Below are positions 1 to 7,336 of a DNA stretch of 25,785 nucleotides, piece after piece. Every line of letters begins with the position of its first letter. Positions within the stretch are counted from its first letter, which is position 1. Under the pieces are notes generated by a model that saw nothing but the letters and a program-made list of their open reading frames with translations, had not been told where the DNA came from and made no database searches. The translations under genes were made by a program, and so were the position numbers. This DNA comes from an uncultured Selenomonadales bacterium (GTDB taxonomy: Bacteria; Bacillota; Negativicutes; Selenomonadales; Selenomonadaceae), in the NCBI GenBank assembly GCA_947165405.1, contig CAMVAG010000005.1, forward strand, positions 1-25,785, written 5' to 3'.

Positions 1-117
1 TCTTCAAATGACAGACCCGCGACTGATGAACCGAGAATCGAGCGGCAACCTGTCCCCGAAGTAAACGAACCATTCACCGAGCCGACAAGAAACGAAGCAC
101 CGAAAACGAGGTATTGA
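1..117 (+). CDS. 3' end of a Pro/Glu/Arg-rich protein (partial)
   Basis: Frame 1 is open from the first base to a TGA at 115-117. It encodes about 38 residues rich in Pro, Glu, Arg and Thr, and ends in KTRY. The next start codon (ATG 120) follows two bases after this stop, and its ribosome site GAGG lies inside this frame, which points to translational coupling in one operon. The tail looks disordered, like a linker or a C-terminal extension. No family can be named from so little sequence. The rest of the gene lies left of the window. Confidence 0.55.
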   Translation, partial: SSNDRPATDEPRIERQPVPEVNEPFTEPTRNEAPKTRY

Positions 118-119
118 AC

Positions 120-728
120 ATGATTATTTTGACTGACGATTTGTATTTGGGCGTTGGCAATCACAAAACCGTTTACGCTCACCCGACCGACAAAAATCTT
201 TGCGTGAAAATTCTTCACACGCTCGACGACCCTGACTTTGCCAAAGAATCACGCTATCGGAAAGCTTTGGGCGACCGCGCAGATAAAATGACGCTCCTCA
301 CGAAATTTTTCGGCGAGGTTGAAACTTCCAAAGGCAAAGGTTATCTTTTCGAACGCGTCCTCGACTACGACGGCAAAGTTTGTCAAACGATGCTCAACGT
401 CCTCGACGATACGATTGCCGATAAAAATCTTTTGCCCTCGACCGAAAAACTTTTGCTCGACTTCAAGCAAACTTACTTCGACGAAAAATTTTTGTTGGCG
501 GGCGTCGACCCCGATAACTATCTGGTGCAAAGAATTTCTCCGACCGAACGCCGCGTCCGAATCATTGACAACATCGGCATTGCAAGTTTCGTTCCTCTGC
601 CGTATTACTTCGATTATTTCGCTCTCAAGCGCGCAAAAAAATATTGGTTGCGTTTCTGCGAATTGATGCGTTCGGATTACGGAAAAATTTTCTCGGAAGA
701 ATTTTTGCGGAGGCTTGAAAGTTTATGA
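120..728 (+). CDS. YrbL-like kinase-fold protein
   Basis: About 202 residues, resembling the YrbL (PhoP-regulated network) family, a minimal protein-kinase-like fold of unknown substrate. Near the N-terminus a glycine loop (LGVGNHKTVYAHP) is followed by a candidate nucleotide-binding lysine, K30 in CVKIL. Later GVDPDNYLV resembles the catalytic HxDxxxxN loop, and VRIIDNIG holds an Asp in the position of the DFG aspartate. I chose ATG 120 over TTG 114 because GAGG at 108-111 is eight bases before it. The stop overlaps the next ATG (ATGA at 725-728), so the two are co-translated. Family assignment is by motif recognition. Whether it phosphorylates anything, or is a pseudokinase sensor for its operon neighbours, cannot be told from sequence. 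Confidence 0.75.
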   Translation: MIILTDDLYLGVGNHKTVYAHPTDKNLCVKILHTLDDPDFAKESRYRKALGDRADKMTLLTKFFGEVETSKGKGYLFERVLDYDGKVCQTMLNVLDDTIADKNLLPSTEKLLLDFKQTYFDEKFLLAGVDPDNYLVQRISPTERRVRIIDNIGIASFVPLPYYFDYFALKRAKKYWLRFCELMRSDYGKIFSEEFLRRLESL

Positions 729-1225
729 ATCGAACGACGCGGACGGTTGTGAAAATATTTTTAATCGCGGCGGCAACGGTGCTCTGTATCGCGGCGGCAT
801 ATTATTTGGGCGCGAACGTGACGGGGCACAAATTGGCGACCGCCTCCGACAACATGAACTATTCGCGGTGGCTGGAAAAATATTTTGCATTGACACGGGC
901 GGCGGGTTTGCTGAACGGACTTTGTGCACTGGGCTGGTTCCTCACGTCAAGATTTTTTTTCACGGTCGACGAGGCGTCGGGCGCGGGCAAGAGAATTTTT
1001 TGGGCGGCGTTAATGGCAGCGTCTTTGGCGATAAGTTTGGGCGTCGCGCATTTCTACGCACCGCTTCTCGGAATAAAACTCAACGGAATAATTTTCGCTC
1101 TGTTCGCAATAATCTTCACGGGCTTGGGCTATTGGCTGCTGACAATTTTCACGACGCCGCTCGCCTTCAAGTACACGCCGCCGGGCGCACGACTGATTTT
1201 AAAAAGATCCGGCAAAGTCGATTAA
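725..1225 (+). CDS. Four-helix integral membrane protein, unknown function
   Basis: 166 residues with four clear hydrophobic segments, roughly residues 9-29, 57-77, 89-109 and 115-140. A polar, Asn/Ser-containing loop lies between helices 1 and 2 and the C-tail is short and basic. I do not recognise a family. The ATG overlaps the stop of the kinase-like gene by four bases, and the next gene follows about 20 bases after its stop, so it belongs to the same transcription unit. Its place between a kinase-like protein and an exported protein suggests a membrane component of a shared envelope-associated system, which is inference from context only. Confidence 0.7.
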   Translation: MNRTTRTVVKIFLIAAATVLCIAAAYYLGANVTGHKLATASDNMNYSRWLEKYFALTRAAGLLNGLCALGWFLTSRFFFTVDEASGAGKRIFWAALMAASLAISLGVAHFYAPLLGIKLNGIIFALFAIIFTGLGYWLLTIFTTPLAFKYTPPGARLILKRSGKVD

Positions 1226-1246
1226 AAATTTCATGGAGTGATTTTC

Positions 1247-1807
1247 ATGCGGAAAATTTTTTCATCGATAATCGCCGGAATAATTTTGGCGATATTATTT
1301 TCTTGCGCACCGACGACGGCGAAATGTTTCACCATTGAGCAGGCAGTTCGTATCACGGCAATGGAAAAGGGCACGCGCCCCGCTCCGAGCACTTACTTAT
1401 CAAAAAGATATATCCGCAATCACTTGAAAAAATTTCGCAACGGCGTTTCAATCGTAATGGGTTTGGAAAGCTACAACAAGTACGTTGTCCCGTCGAAGAC
1501 AATCGGGCGTGCGGACGGTTGCTTTGTCATGCCGAAATATATTTGCGACGAGATTGATAAAAAATTCGGCGGAGACATTTCCGTTTACGAAAAATCTTTG
1601 AGCTTCACCGAAGGATATTTTTCCTCGCAAGGCGGCTTGGTTCGGCTTGACATTTTTGAAATATCCGATTTGAATTTGCGAATGTCCGACGGCAACGAGG
1701 AAGGCGCGAATTCTTATTGGTTGTCGGGCGGCTTTACAATGGGCGCAATCCCCGAAGCAGTCGTTGACCCGATACCCAAAGAGCGAGCCCGTGTAAAATT
1801 TTATTGA
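1247..1807 (+). CDS. Exported or lipoprotein-like protein, unknown function
   Basis: 186 residues starting at ATG 1247, with GGAG at 1235-1238 eight bases upstream; a GTG at 1238 in the same frame overlaps that site and is less likely. The N-terminus is a signal peptide: basic MRK, a hydrophobic stretch to residue 18, then LFSC with Cys20. This is close to a lipobox, although Phe at -2 is unusual, so it may be a lipoprotein or be cleaved after a nearby Ala. The mature part has no motif I recognise. It continues the operon: the tubulin-like gene starts 18 bases after its stop, behind a GGAGGGG ribosome site. Confidence 0.65.
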   Translation: MRKIFSSIIAGIILAILFSCAPTTAKCFTIEQAVRITAMEKGTRPAPSTYLSKRYIRNHLKKFRNGVSIVMGLESYNKYVVPSKTIGRADGCFVMPKYICDEIDKKFGGDISVYEKSLSFTEGYFSSQGGLVRLDIFEISDLNLRMSDGNEEGANSYWLSGGFTMGAIPEAVVDPIPKERARVKFY

Positions 1808-1825
1808 CGATTCATTGGAGGGGTT

Positions 1826-3211
1826 ATGAGCTATTATTTTATTTCAATCGGCGGCACCGGCGCGAAGGTCATGGAAAGTTTAACGCATCTTTGCATTGCC
1901 GGACTTCTGCCCGAAAACGAACGACTTTATATCGCGGCGATTGACCCCGATGTCGGCAACGGCAACCTCGAACGAACTTCGACCGCGCTGAATAATTTTT
2001 CCGTCTTCCAAAATTTTTCCGTCGGCAACGATACGCCGCTGTTCAAAAATAAAATTTCAATCGTGCGCCCTTTCCCTTGGAATCCTACCGGACACGACAA
2101 GACCCTCGACGACTTGATAGAATTCTATCATCACAGCAACACGCCCGCCGGCAAACTTTACGAAATTCTTTACACAAAAAAAGAGCGTGACACGACGCTC
2201 AACGAAGGCTTTCGCGGACACCCTTCGATTGGTGCGGCTGTCCTCGCGAAAAAATTTGACGACGGCTCGAAGTTGACCGCGCAGATTGAAAAGATCGTCA
2301 GCGAGGGCGACTCCGTGAAAATTTTTTTGGCAGGCTCGGTCTTCGGCGGAACGGGTGCGGCGGGTCTTCCGACGATTGCACGCTTGCTGAAAAATAATCT
2401 TGCCGATTACGCGGACAGAATTTCAATCGGCGGCGTTTTGATTCTGCCCTACTTCAGCTTCACGCCCGACGAAAAACTTGACGAACTTTTTGCTCACAGC
2501 GAAAACTTTTTGCCGAACACAAAGGCGGCTCTGAAATATTATTCGGAAAAAGAAAATCTCTTCGACGCGACGTATTTTGTCGGCGATTCGGTCATGACAC
2601 CCGTGAAAGAATTTTCGGTCGGCTCGGCGAATCAGCGCAACGAGGCTCACGTCGTCGAACTCTATGCGGCATTGGCGGCGGCGGATTTTTATGCGCGACC
2701 TCTTCACGCGCCGAAAATTTTCAAGTACATTTGCCGGCACGAGCGCGATAAATTTTCTTGGAGCGACTTTCCCGCGTCTGCCGAGCGTTTCGTTCAATTC
2801 GCCCGATTTATTTTTGCTTACGTCCATTTGATTAAGCCCGCACTCAACGATTTGATTTCCGGCGAGGCGAAGGCTTACAAATATCCTTGGTTCGTGGATT
2901 TTCTTGACGGCGTCGACTTGATTGCCCCCGACGTTGTGAATTTCAATTTTTATGCGGAGGCGTTCGCGGCGTGGCTCAAGCAGATTGAAACGCTTGACGG
3001 GCGCGAAGTCTTCCTGATAAATCCCGCGATGTTCGAGGCGAATCCTGCGCGGCTCGTCGACAAAAAACTTTTCGCCGCCCTCGACGGCAACCAAAGCAAG
3101 CTTACGATTCACGAAATTTTTTATCGCTTGACGGAACCTTTCAAATTCGATTCGACGGTTAAAGGCTTCGGAAAATTTTTGCGGCGGCTCTATGACACCT
3201 GTGCGCTCTAA
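1826..3211 (+). CDS. Tubulin/FtsZ-superfamily-like protein (Tubulin_2-type)
   Basis: 461 residues. An N-terminal glycine loop (FISIGGTGAKVME, residues 5-17) follows a short beta strand, as in the T1 loop of tubulin and FtsZ. AAIDPDVGNGNLERT (37-51) stands where these proteins have the T2 NTD motif. FLAGSVFGGTGAAG (167-180) matches the GGTGxG tubulin signature (T4). I see no convincing NxDxxD catalytic T7 loop, so GTP hydrolysis and polymerisation are uncertain. The length exceeds FtsZ's usual 350-400 residues, and the C-terminal half is aromatic-rich and unfamiliar. Known FtsZ-like families outside cell division sit with vWA and membrane proteins and are thought to remodel membranes. Here the neighbours are a kinase-like protein, membrane and exported proteins and a coiled-coil anchor. 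A Rossmann-type protein of another family is the main alternative. Confidence 0.65.
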   Translation: MSYYFISIGGTGAKVMESLTHLCIAGLLPENERLYIAAIDPDVGNGNLERTSTALNNFSVFQNFSVGNDTPLFKNKISIVRPFPWNPTGHDKTLDDLIEFYHHSNTPAGKLYEILYTKKERDTTLNEGFRGHPSIGAAVLAKKFDDGSKLTAQIEKIVSEGDSVKIFLAGSVFGGTGAAGLPTIARLLKNNLADYADRISIGGVLILPYFSFTPDEKLDELFAHSENFLPNTKAALKYYSEKENLFDATYFVGDSVMTPVKEFSVGSANQRNEAHVVELYAALAAADFYARPLHAPKIFKYICRHERDKFSWSDFPASAERFVQFARFIFAYVHLIKPALNDLISGEAKAYKYPWFVDFLDGVDLIAPDVVNFNFYAEAFAAWLKQIETLDGREVFLINPAMFEANPARLVDKKLFAALDGNQSKLTIHEIFYRLTEPFKFDSTVKGFGKFLRRLYDTCAL

Positions 3212-3234
3212 AGTTTTTGAAGGGAGAATCGTAC

Positions 3235-3972
3235 ATGCGAAAGCAAGAAAAAAAAGGTTGGGCGGCACTGCTTGCTATTTTGTTTGTTGTCGTTTTGGTC
3301 AGCGGTGGTAGTCAATTAAGCCGACAACTGCCAAAACAACAAGCTCCTTCGTTGAAGGTTGAGCAGAAAACACCGGAACTAACCCCCGAAGAACTCGAAG
3401 CCAAACGCCTTGCCGAAGAAAAACAAATCGCCGAACGCGAGGCGAAACGTCAGCAAGAAGCAGAACGACAGAGAGTTTTGGCAGAAGAGAGAGCCGCCCG
3501 TGAAGCCGAACGCGCCGCAACCCGTTTAACAGTTGCAGAGTTTGAAGGATTGTTTCTTGATAAAGTTGGCAACATTTTCAGAACAATGGGAGTTGCGGAT
3601 TACGCAACGATGGGAAAGCCAGCTCGTTACGTGAATGGTGCGAATGAGACTCTTATTTATCCGCTCGATGAGATAGGCGATTTAAAAATGAAAGTTTACG
3701 CAAAGAACGGCGGAGTAACAGGTTTGACTGTCAGTACCGACAATGTAAGTCGTGAAACTTTGTTTACCGTTTCAATTCTATATAACGTTGCGGCTCTCCA
3801 AGTGCTTTCCATGCCGTCTGAACTAGAAGCCAATAACATTCTTCAAGCACTAAGTCTTAACGAAAATATTTTCAACGACTTGAGCAAACCACAATCAATC
3901 ACTATAAATGGATATCATTATTCCAAATCGTCTTCGGGTAAAAATTTTTTACTTAGTGCCACAGAACAATGA
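3235..3972 (+). CDS. Single-pass membrane protein with charged coiled-coil
   Basis: 245 residues from ATG 3235, with AGGGAG at 3221-3226 eight bases upstream. One transmembrane helix (about residues 9-25) comes after a basic MRKQEKKG start. A long Glu/Ala/Arg/Gln-rich helix (about 45-95, with repeats such as EREAKRQQEAERQR) is likely a coiled coil. A compact C-terminal domain of about 145 residues follows that I do not recognise. The helix is TolA-like in style but no TolA domain is evident. It is the last gene of the operon and meets gtrA tail to tail 11 bases later. Codon choice appears more A/T-ending and less biased than in the neighbours, which could mean recent acquisition. This is a qualitative impression. 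Confidence 0.6.
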   Translation: MRKQEKKGWAALLAILFVVVLVSGGSQLSRQLPKQQAPSLKVEQKTPELTPEELEAKRLAEEKQIAEREAKRQQEAERQRVLAEERAAREAERAATRLTVAEFEGLFLDKVGNIFRTMGVADYATMGKPARYVNGANETLIYPLDEIGDLKMKVYAKNGGVTGLTVSTDNVSRETLFTVSILYNVAALQVLSMPSELEANNILQALSLNENIFNDLSKPQSITINGYHYSKSSSGKNFLLSATEQ

Positions 3973-3983
3973 ATAGCTTCTCG

Positions 3984-4367
3984 CTAACCACTGACGGCTT
4001 TGCGTTTGGTCAAGTAATTCCAAATCGTGACGATGGCGGTCGCGAAAATTTTTGCAATCATGTAATACAAGCCGGCAACGTCGACGAAAAACCACATGCA
4101 AAGTTGATTGAGCCCCAAGCCGACGACGCCCGTCCCGAAAAAAATTATCGCCCGTCGAGTCGTTTGCTTCCGAGCGTCTTTGAAAACGTAAATGACGCAC
4201 AGCCAATAATTGAACACGACCGTTATGCTGAAGGAAATCGCCGACGAGTAAAGGTAGTAGACGCCCGCGAATTCCGTGAGCGCGAAGAGTATCGAGTAGT
4301 CCATAAGGAACGACACGCCGCCCACGAAGCAGAAGCGAATTATTTCCAACATGCGTTCTCTTGTCAT
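3984..4367 (-). CDS. gtrA: GtrA-family membrane protein
   Basis: 127 residues with four transmembrane helices, the typical size and layout of the GtrA family. The family motif appears as RFCFVGGVSFLMDYS near the N-terminus, with a second half containing FFGTGVVGLGLNQ and ending NYLTKRK. GtrA proteins are thought to move lipid-linked sugars (for example undecaprenyl-phosphate glucose) across the inner membrane for decoration of surface polysaccharides. Its ATG overlaps the stop of the YdjC-like gene upstream (ATGA at 4367-4364), so the pair is co-translated. Family membership is clear; the substrate is unknown. Confidence 0.9.
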   Translation of the reverse strand: MTRERMLEIIRFCFVGGVSFLMDYSILFALTEFAGVYYLYSSAISFSITVVFNYWLCVIYVFKDARKQTTRRAIIFFGTGVVGLGLNQLCMWFFVDVAGLYYMIAKIFATAIVTIWNYLTKRKAVSG

Positions 4368-5215
4368 TGATTCAACCTCAAGTCTGAAAAATTTATCGCG
4401 GAAATATTTTTCTCGGCAAGCGTTTTTAAAACCTTCGGCGAAGTCACGGCGGCAAGCTCCGCCTCGAAGTTGTGCTCCCAGCGGCAGAAGTCTTGCAAAA
4501 TTTTATTGTCAATGCCGGGATGCAACATGACCTCCGTCGTGCCCTCGCGCAAATTTTCAAGTCGATTGAGCATAAAATTTTCGTCGACCGATTCGCCCGC
4601 GACGATACCCGCAAAATTTTCGGGCGTCGTGAAATTTTTTTTGTGAGCCGCATGAGCCGCGAGCTTCGCCAAAGAGCCCAAGCCCAATCGTCCGAAAAAT
4701 TTTCCGAGATTGTCAAGTTCGCCGTCGAAAAGTTTTGTGTTCGCCACGCGCATTGAGTTAATCCCCGCCGCCTGCGCCAACTTCAAACTTATTTCGATAA
4801 TGCCGGGCACGTGGTGCAGGTGTTGATGGCTGTCGAAGTGCGTCAACGTCAAGCCCGCGTTCAAAATTTTTTCCAGTTGCGCGGCGAGTTCCGAACGAAC
4901 TTCAAACAAAGAAATTTTTCCGCTCAAATATCGCTTGAGAAATTTTATATAGTTGTCGTGAAAAATTCCTTCCTCCGTGACGAGCGAGGGAATTTCTTTC
5001 GGCGGGAGGACAGGGTTGCCGTTGGCGAGCGTGAAATGAATCCCGACGCCCAAGCCCGAATTTTTTTTTGCAACATTAACGGCGTCGTCGAAGGCAATGC
5101 CGCCCGCCATGAGCGTCGTCGACTTCAAGCAACCCGCATTGAACGCACGCTCGACCGCCCGATTAATCAATTCGTGTCGCCCGAAGTCGTCCGCGTTCAC
5201 GATTATTTTTTTCAA
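4364..5215 (-). CDS. YdjC/ChbG/HpnK-like polysaccharide deacetylase
   Basis: 283 residues. The metal-binding NADDFG motif sits at residues 7-12, and HFDSHQHLHHVPG in the middle supplies the histidine ligands of the YdjC family, which removes acetyl groups from sugars. Upstream in-frame codons lack family similarity. The best start is TTG 5215, because AGGAGG at 5228-5223 lies seven bases before it and KKIIVNADDFG follows directly. The similarity also fits HpnK, the hopanoid-associated member, but no squalene or hopanoid gene is nearby. Coupling to gtrA suggests a role in lipid-linked or surface glycan processing, which is inference. Confidence 0.85.
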   Translation of the reverse strand: MKKIIVNADDFGRHELINRAVERAFNAGCLKSTTLMAGGIAFDDAVNVAKKNSGLGVGIHFTLANGNPVLPPKEIPSLVTEEGIFHDNYIKFLKRYLSGKISLFEVRSELAAQLEKILNAGLTLTHFDSHQHLHHVPGIIEISLKLAQAAGINSMRVANTKLFDGELDNLGKFFGRLGLGSLAKLAAHAAHKKNFTTPENFAGIVAGESVDENFMLNRLENLREGTTEVMLHPGIDNKILQDFCRWEHNFEAELAAVTSPKVLKTLAEKNISAINFSDLRLNQ

Positions 5216-5288
5216 GTTAAAGCCTCCTTCGCAGGAAAAATTTTTATCCGCCCGAATATTTTTGACAAAAATTTTAACGGAGTTCAAT

Positions 5289-6230
5289 ATGAGTTCAATG
5301 ATTGTGGCGGTCGTTGCGTTTTTGATTGACGCGCTTATCGGCGACCCGCGCAGCAAATTTCATCCCGTTGTGCTTATCGGCAATTTGATTTCGGCACTCG
5401 AAAAAATTTTGCGCCGCGACCTCGACAGCCCGACGACAAAAATTTTCAAGGGCGGAGTCTTGGTTTGTATCGTCGTCATGATAAGTTTGCTTGTAGGCTT
5501 CGGCATTGAAACTTTAACAAAAAATATTCCCGGTCTCGTCTTGCAGATTTTTTTTCAAGCGTCGGTGTTGAGCTTCATGATTTCGCCGCGCTCTCTTGCC
5601 GACGCCGCCAACGAAATTTATTTTTTGTTGGAGCGGGAAGATATTATTCGTGCTCGCGAAAAAGTCGGTTGGATTGTCGGGCGCGATACTCAAAACCTCA
5701 ACGAGGCGGAAGTCGCCCGCGCCACTGTCGAGACCGTCGCAGAGAATACCGTTGACGGAATTATTTCGCCGCTGTTTTTTTTCGCAATCGGAGGTTTGCC
5801 GCTCGCCGTCGCCTACCGCGCAATCAACACGATGGATTCCATGCTCGGCTACAAGAACGAAAAATATTTTTACTTCGGAAGAGTGGCGGCTCGCCTCGAC
5901 GACGTTGCAAATTTTATTCCTGCTCGCTTGACGGCGATTCTTTTTATCGGCGCGGCGATTGTCCTGAACCTCGACTTTAAGAACGCTTTCAAAATGATGA
6001 AACGCGATGCTCAAAAACATCCGAGCCCGAACGGCGGCTGGGCTGAAGCAACCGTCGCGGGCGCATTGAACATTCGACTGGGCGGCATGAATTATTATTT
6101 CGGTGAGCCGCATTTCAGAGCTTACATGGGCGAGCCGAATGAAAGTTTGGAGGCGGCGCACATAACGGGAGCCGTTCGCATGATGTACACCGCCACGATT
6201 TTATTTTTGACTGCCGCTTGCCTGCTTTAG
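5289..6230 (+). CDS. cbiB: Adenosylcobinamide-phosphate synthase CbiB/CobD
   Basis: 313 residues, polytopic membrane protein. CbiB attaches (R)-1-amino-2-propanol phosphate to adenosylcobyric acid during cobalamin synthesis. Family hallmarks are DALIGDPRSKFHPVV near the start, GWIVGRDTQNL, ARATVETVAENTVDG, and YRAINTMDSMLGYKNEKY, followed by PSPNGGWAEA. The start is ATG 5289 with CGGAG at 5278-5282; a longer open frame upstream overlaps the divergent deacetylase gene and is not expected to be coding. No other cobalamin gene is present and the 73-base upstream gap is too short for a cobalamin riboswitch. Its last four bases overlap the end of the convergent spoIID-like gene. Confidence 0.93.
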   Translation: MSSMIVAVVAFLIDALIGDPRSKFHPVVLIGNLISALEKILRRDLDSPTTKIFKGGVLVCIVVMISLLVGFGIETLTKNIPGLVLQIFFQASVLSFMISPRSLADAANEIYFLLEREDIIRAREKVGWIVGRDTQNLNEAEVARATVETVAENTVDGIISPLFFFAIGGLPLAVAYRAINTMDSMLGYKNEKYFYFGRVAARLDDVANFIPARLTAILFIGAAIVLNLDFKNAFKMMKRDAQKHPSPNGGWAEATVAGALNIRLGGMNYYFGEPHFRAYMGEPNESLEAAHITGAVRMMYTATILFLTAACLL

Positions 6231-7333
6231 TAAAGTTTCTTGAGCCGCGTGTCTTTGTAATAATGCGCCAAAATTTTTTCGTAAGACCAACCTTTTCCGG
6301 CGTAATCTCTTGCGCCGATTTGACTCATGCCGACGCCGTGTCCTCTTCCGAAGCCCGTGAAAACAATTTCGTCGCCGTCAAGTTTCATGTCAAAGAGCGT
6401 GCTTGGCAGAGAAAATTTTCTGCGCAAGTCGTTGCCCGTGATCGTCACGGTTTTTTTTGTGCCGACAATCTGCGCGGACTTCACTCGACCCGAAGGCGTT
6501 CTGTCCTCCGAACTTTTACCGACAGTCAACTTGCTCAACTTAATCGATTTGGTGTCGCCGAAGCCCTCGCCGAAGCGTGAGGAAAAATCTTTGGCGGAAA
6601 CTTTAACGACCCAAGGCTCGCCGATTTTGATAATCTCCCTGACGGCAACAAGATACGGCGTGGCAGTCCCCCACACGTCGCGAACGTTTTCTGTCATGCC
6701 GCCCGAATCGGTGTGAAAGTTCGTGTCGGCAAGTTTTTCTTTGTAAAGCAAAACTTCGCCGTGAGTCTCGTTAATCGCCTTGTCAACCGAATCAAATTTC
6801 GCGACGCCGATATAAACTTGGCAATGAGTGGTTGCGCAGAGGTCGTAACCTTCTTTGACGTGCCGCCCGCGATTTTTCAAGGCGAACGAACGAGCCGCCA
6901 CCGTTTGTGCTTTCAGAGCCTCCGCAGGATACGACGGCGACATTTCTTTTGAGACGACGCCGTGAAGATATTCTTCCAGCGGCGCAAGATTTATCACGGT
7001 CAAAGAATCTTTTTCCTTGTTGACGCTGACGCCGCCGTAATATTCTTTGCCGTCAATCGTCGTGCGAAAATCTTTAATCGGAATTTTTTCGGGGCGAAAT
7101 TCAATCGCGTTGACTTTCATGCTCGCGAACCTTACGAAAAAATCTTCGTCCGCAGAAATTTTTTTCAACACGTTGCCTTTGGCGGCATCAATCATGACGC
7201 AGGGCGCGGAAAATTTCAACGCAACTTCTTTGACGCCGCTCAATAACCCGACGCGAATTTCCGGCTGCCAAGAGCCCGCTTCCGCCCGACTCATCAGCAA
7301 TAAAATCATCAGCACAAAAATTTTTTTCAACAT
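6227..7333 (-). CDS. SpoIID/LytB-domain cell-wall protein
   Basis: 368 residues. An N-terminal signal peptide (MLKKIFVLMILLLMSRAEA) is followed by a SpoIID/LytB domain with the family motif VSKEMSPSYPAEALKAQTVAARS and the C-terminal GRGHGVGMSQIGA signature. SpoIID proteins are peptidoglycan lytic transglycosylases that act on glycan strands lacking stem peptides; LytB-type relatives enhance amidases. Such proteins also occur in non-sporulating Firmicutes, so this alone does not show sporulation. It begins three bases after the stop of the GT-C-like gene and is the last gene of that unit. Confidence 0.9.
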   Translation of the reverse strand: MLKKIFVLMILLLMSRAEAGSWQPEIRVGLLSGVKEVALKFSAPCVMIDAAKGNVLKKISADEDFFVRFASMKVNAIEFRPEKIPIKDFRTTIDGKEYYGGVSVNKEKDSLTVINLAPLEEYLHGVVSKEMSPSYPAEALKAQTVAARSFALKNRGRHVKEGYDLCATTHCQVYIGVAKFDSVDKAINETHGEVLLYKEKLADTNFHTDSGGMTENVRDVWGTATPYLVAVREIIKIGEPWVVKVSAKDFSSRFGEGFGDTKSIKLSKLTVGKSSEDRTPSGRVKSAQIVGTKKTVTITGNDLRRKFSLPSTLFDMKLDGDEIVFTGFGRGHGVGMSQIGARDYAGKGWSYEKILAHYYKDTRLKKLY

Positions 7334-7336
7334 GAA

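Noticed and set aside
715..1338. Long + strand frame of 207 codons overlapping the four-helix membrane protein gene
   Set aside because: Its product is Arg/Gly/Phe-rich low-complexity sequence, and the alternative frame gives clean membrane helices and ATGA coupling.
2423..3268. Long open frame on the minus strand opposite the tubulin-like gene
   Set aside because: It is Arg/Lys/Phe-rich without family motifs and lies wholly opposite a gene with clear motifs and ribosome site; a shadow of codon bias.
5262..5267. TTGACA as the -35 box of a cbiB promoter
   Set aside because: A -10 at the usual distance would overlap the ATG at 5289 and would require a leaderless transcript with no room for the visible ribosome site.
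5097..5288. N-terminal extension of CbiB from an upstream ATG
   Set aside because: The extension lacks family similarity and overlaps the divergent deacetylase gene; ATG 5289 has a ribosome site and begins the conserved region.
5216..5288. Cobalamin riboswitch before cbiB
   Set aside because: The gap is only 73 bases and has no B12-box-like sequence; a cobalamin riboswitch needs about 200 bases.
6227..7333. SpoIID-like gene as evidence that the organism sporulates
   Set aside because: SpoIID/LytB-domain proteins also occur in non-spore-formers, and no other sporulation gene is in the window.
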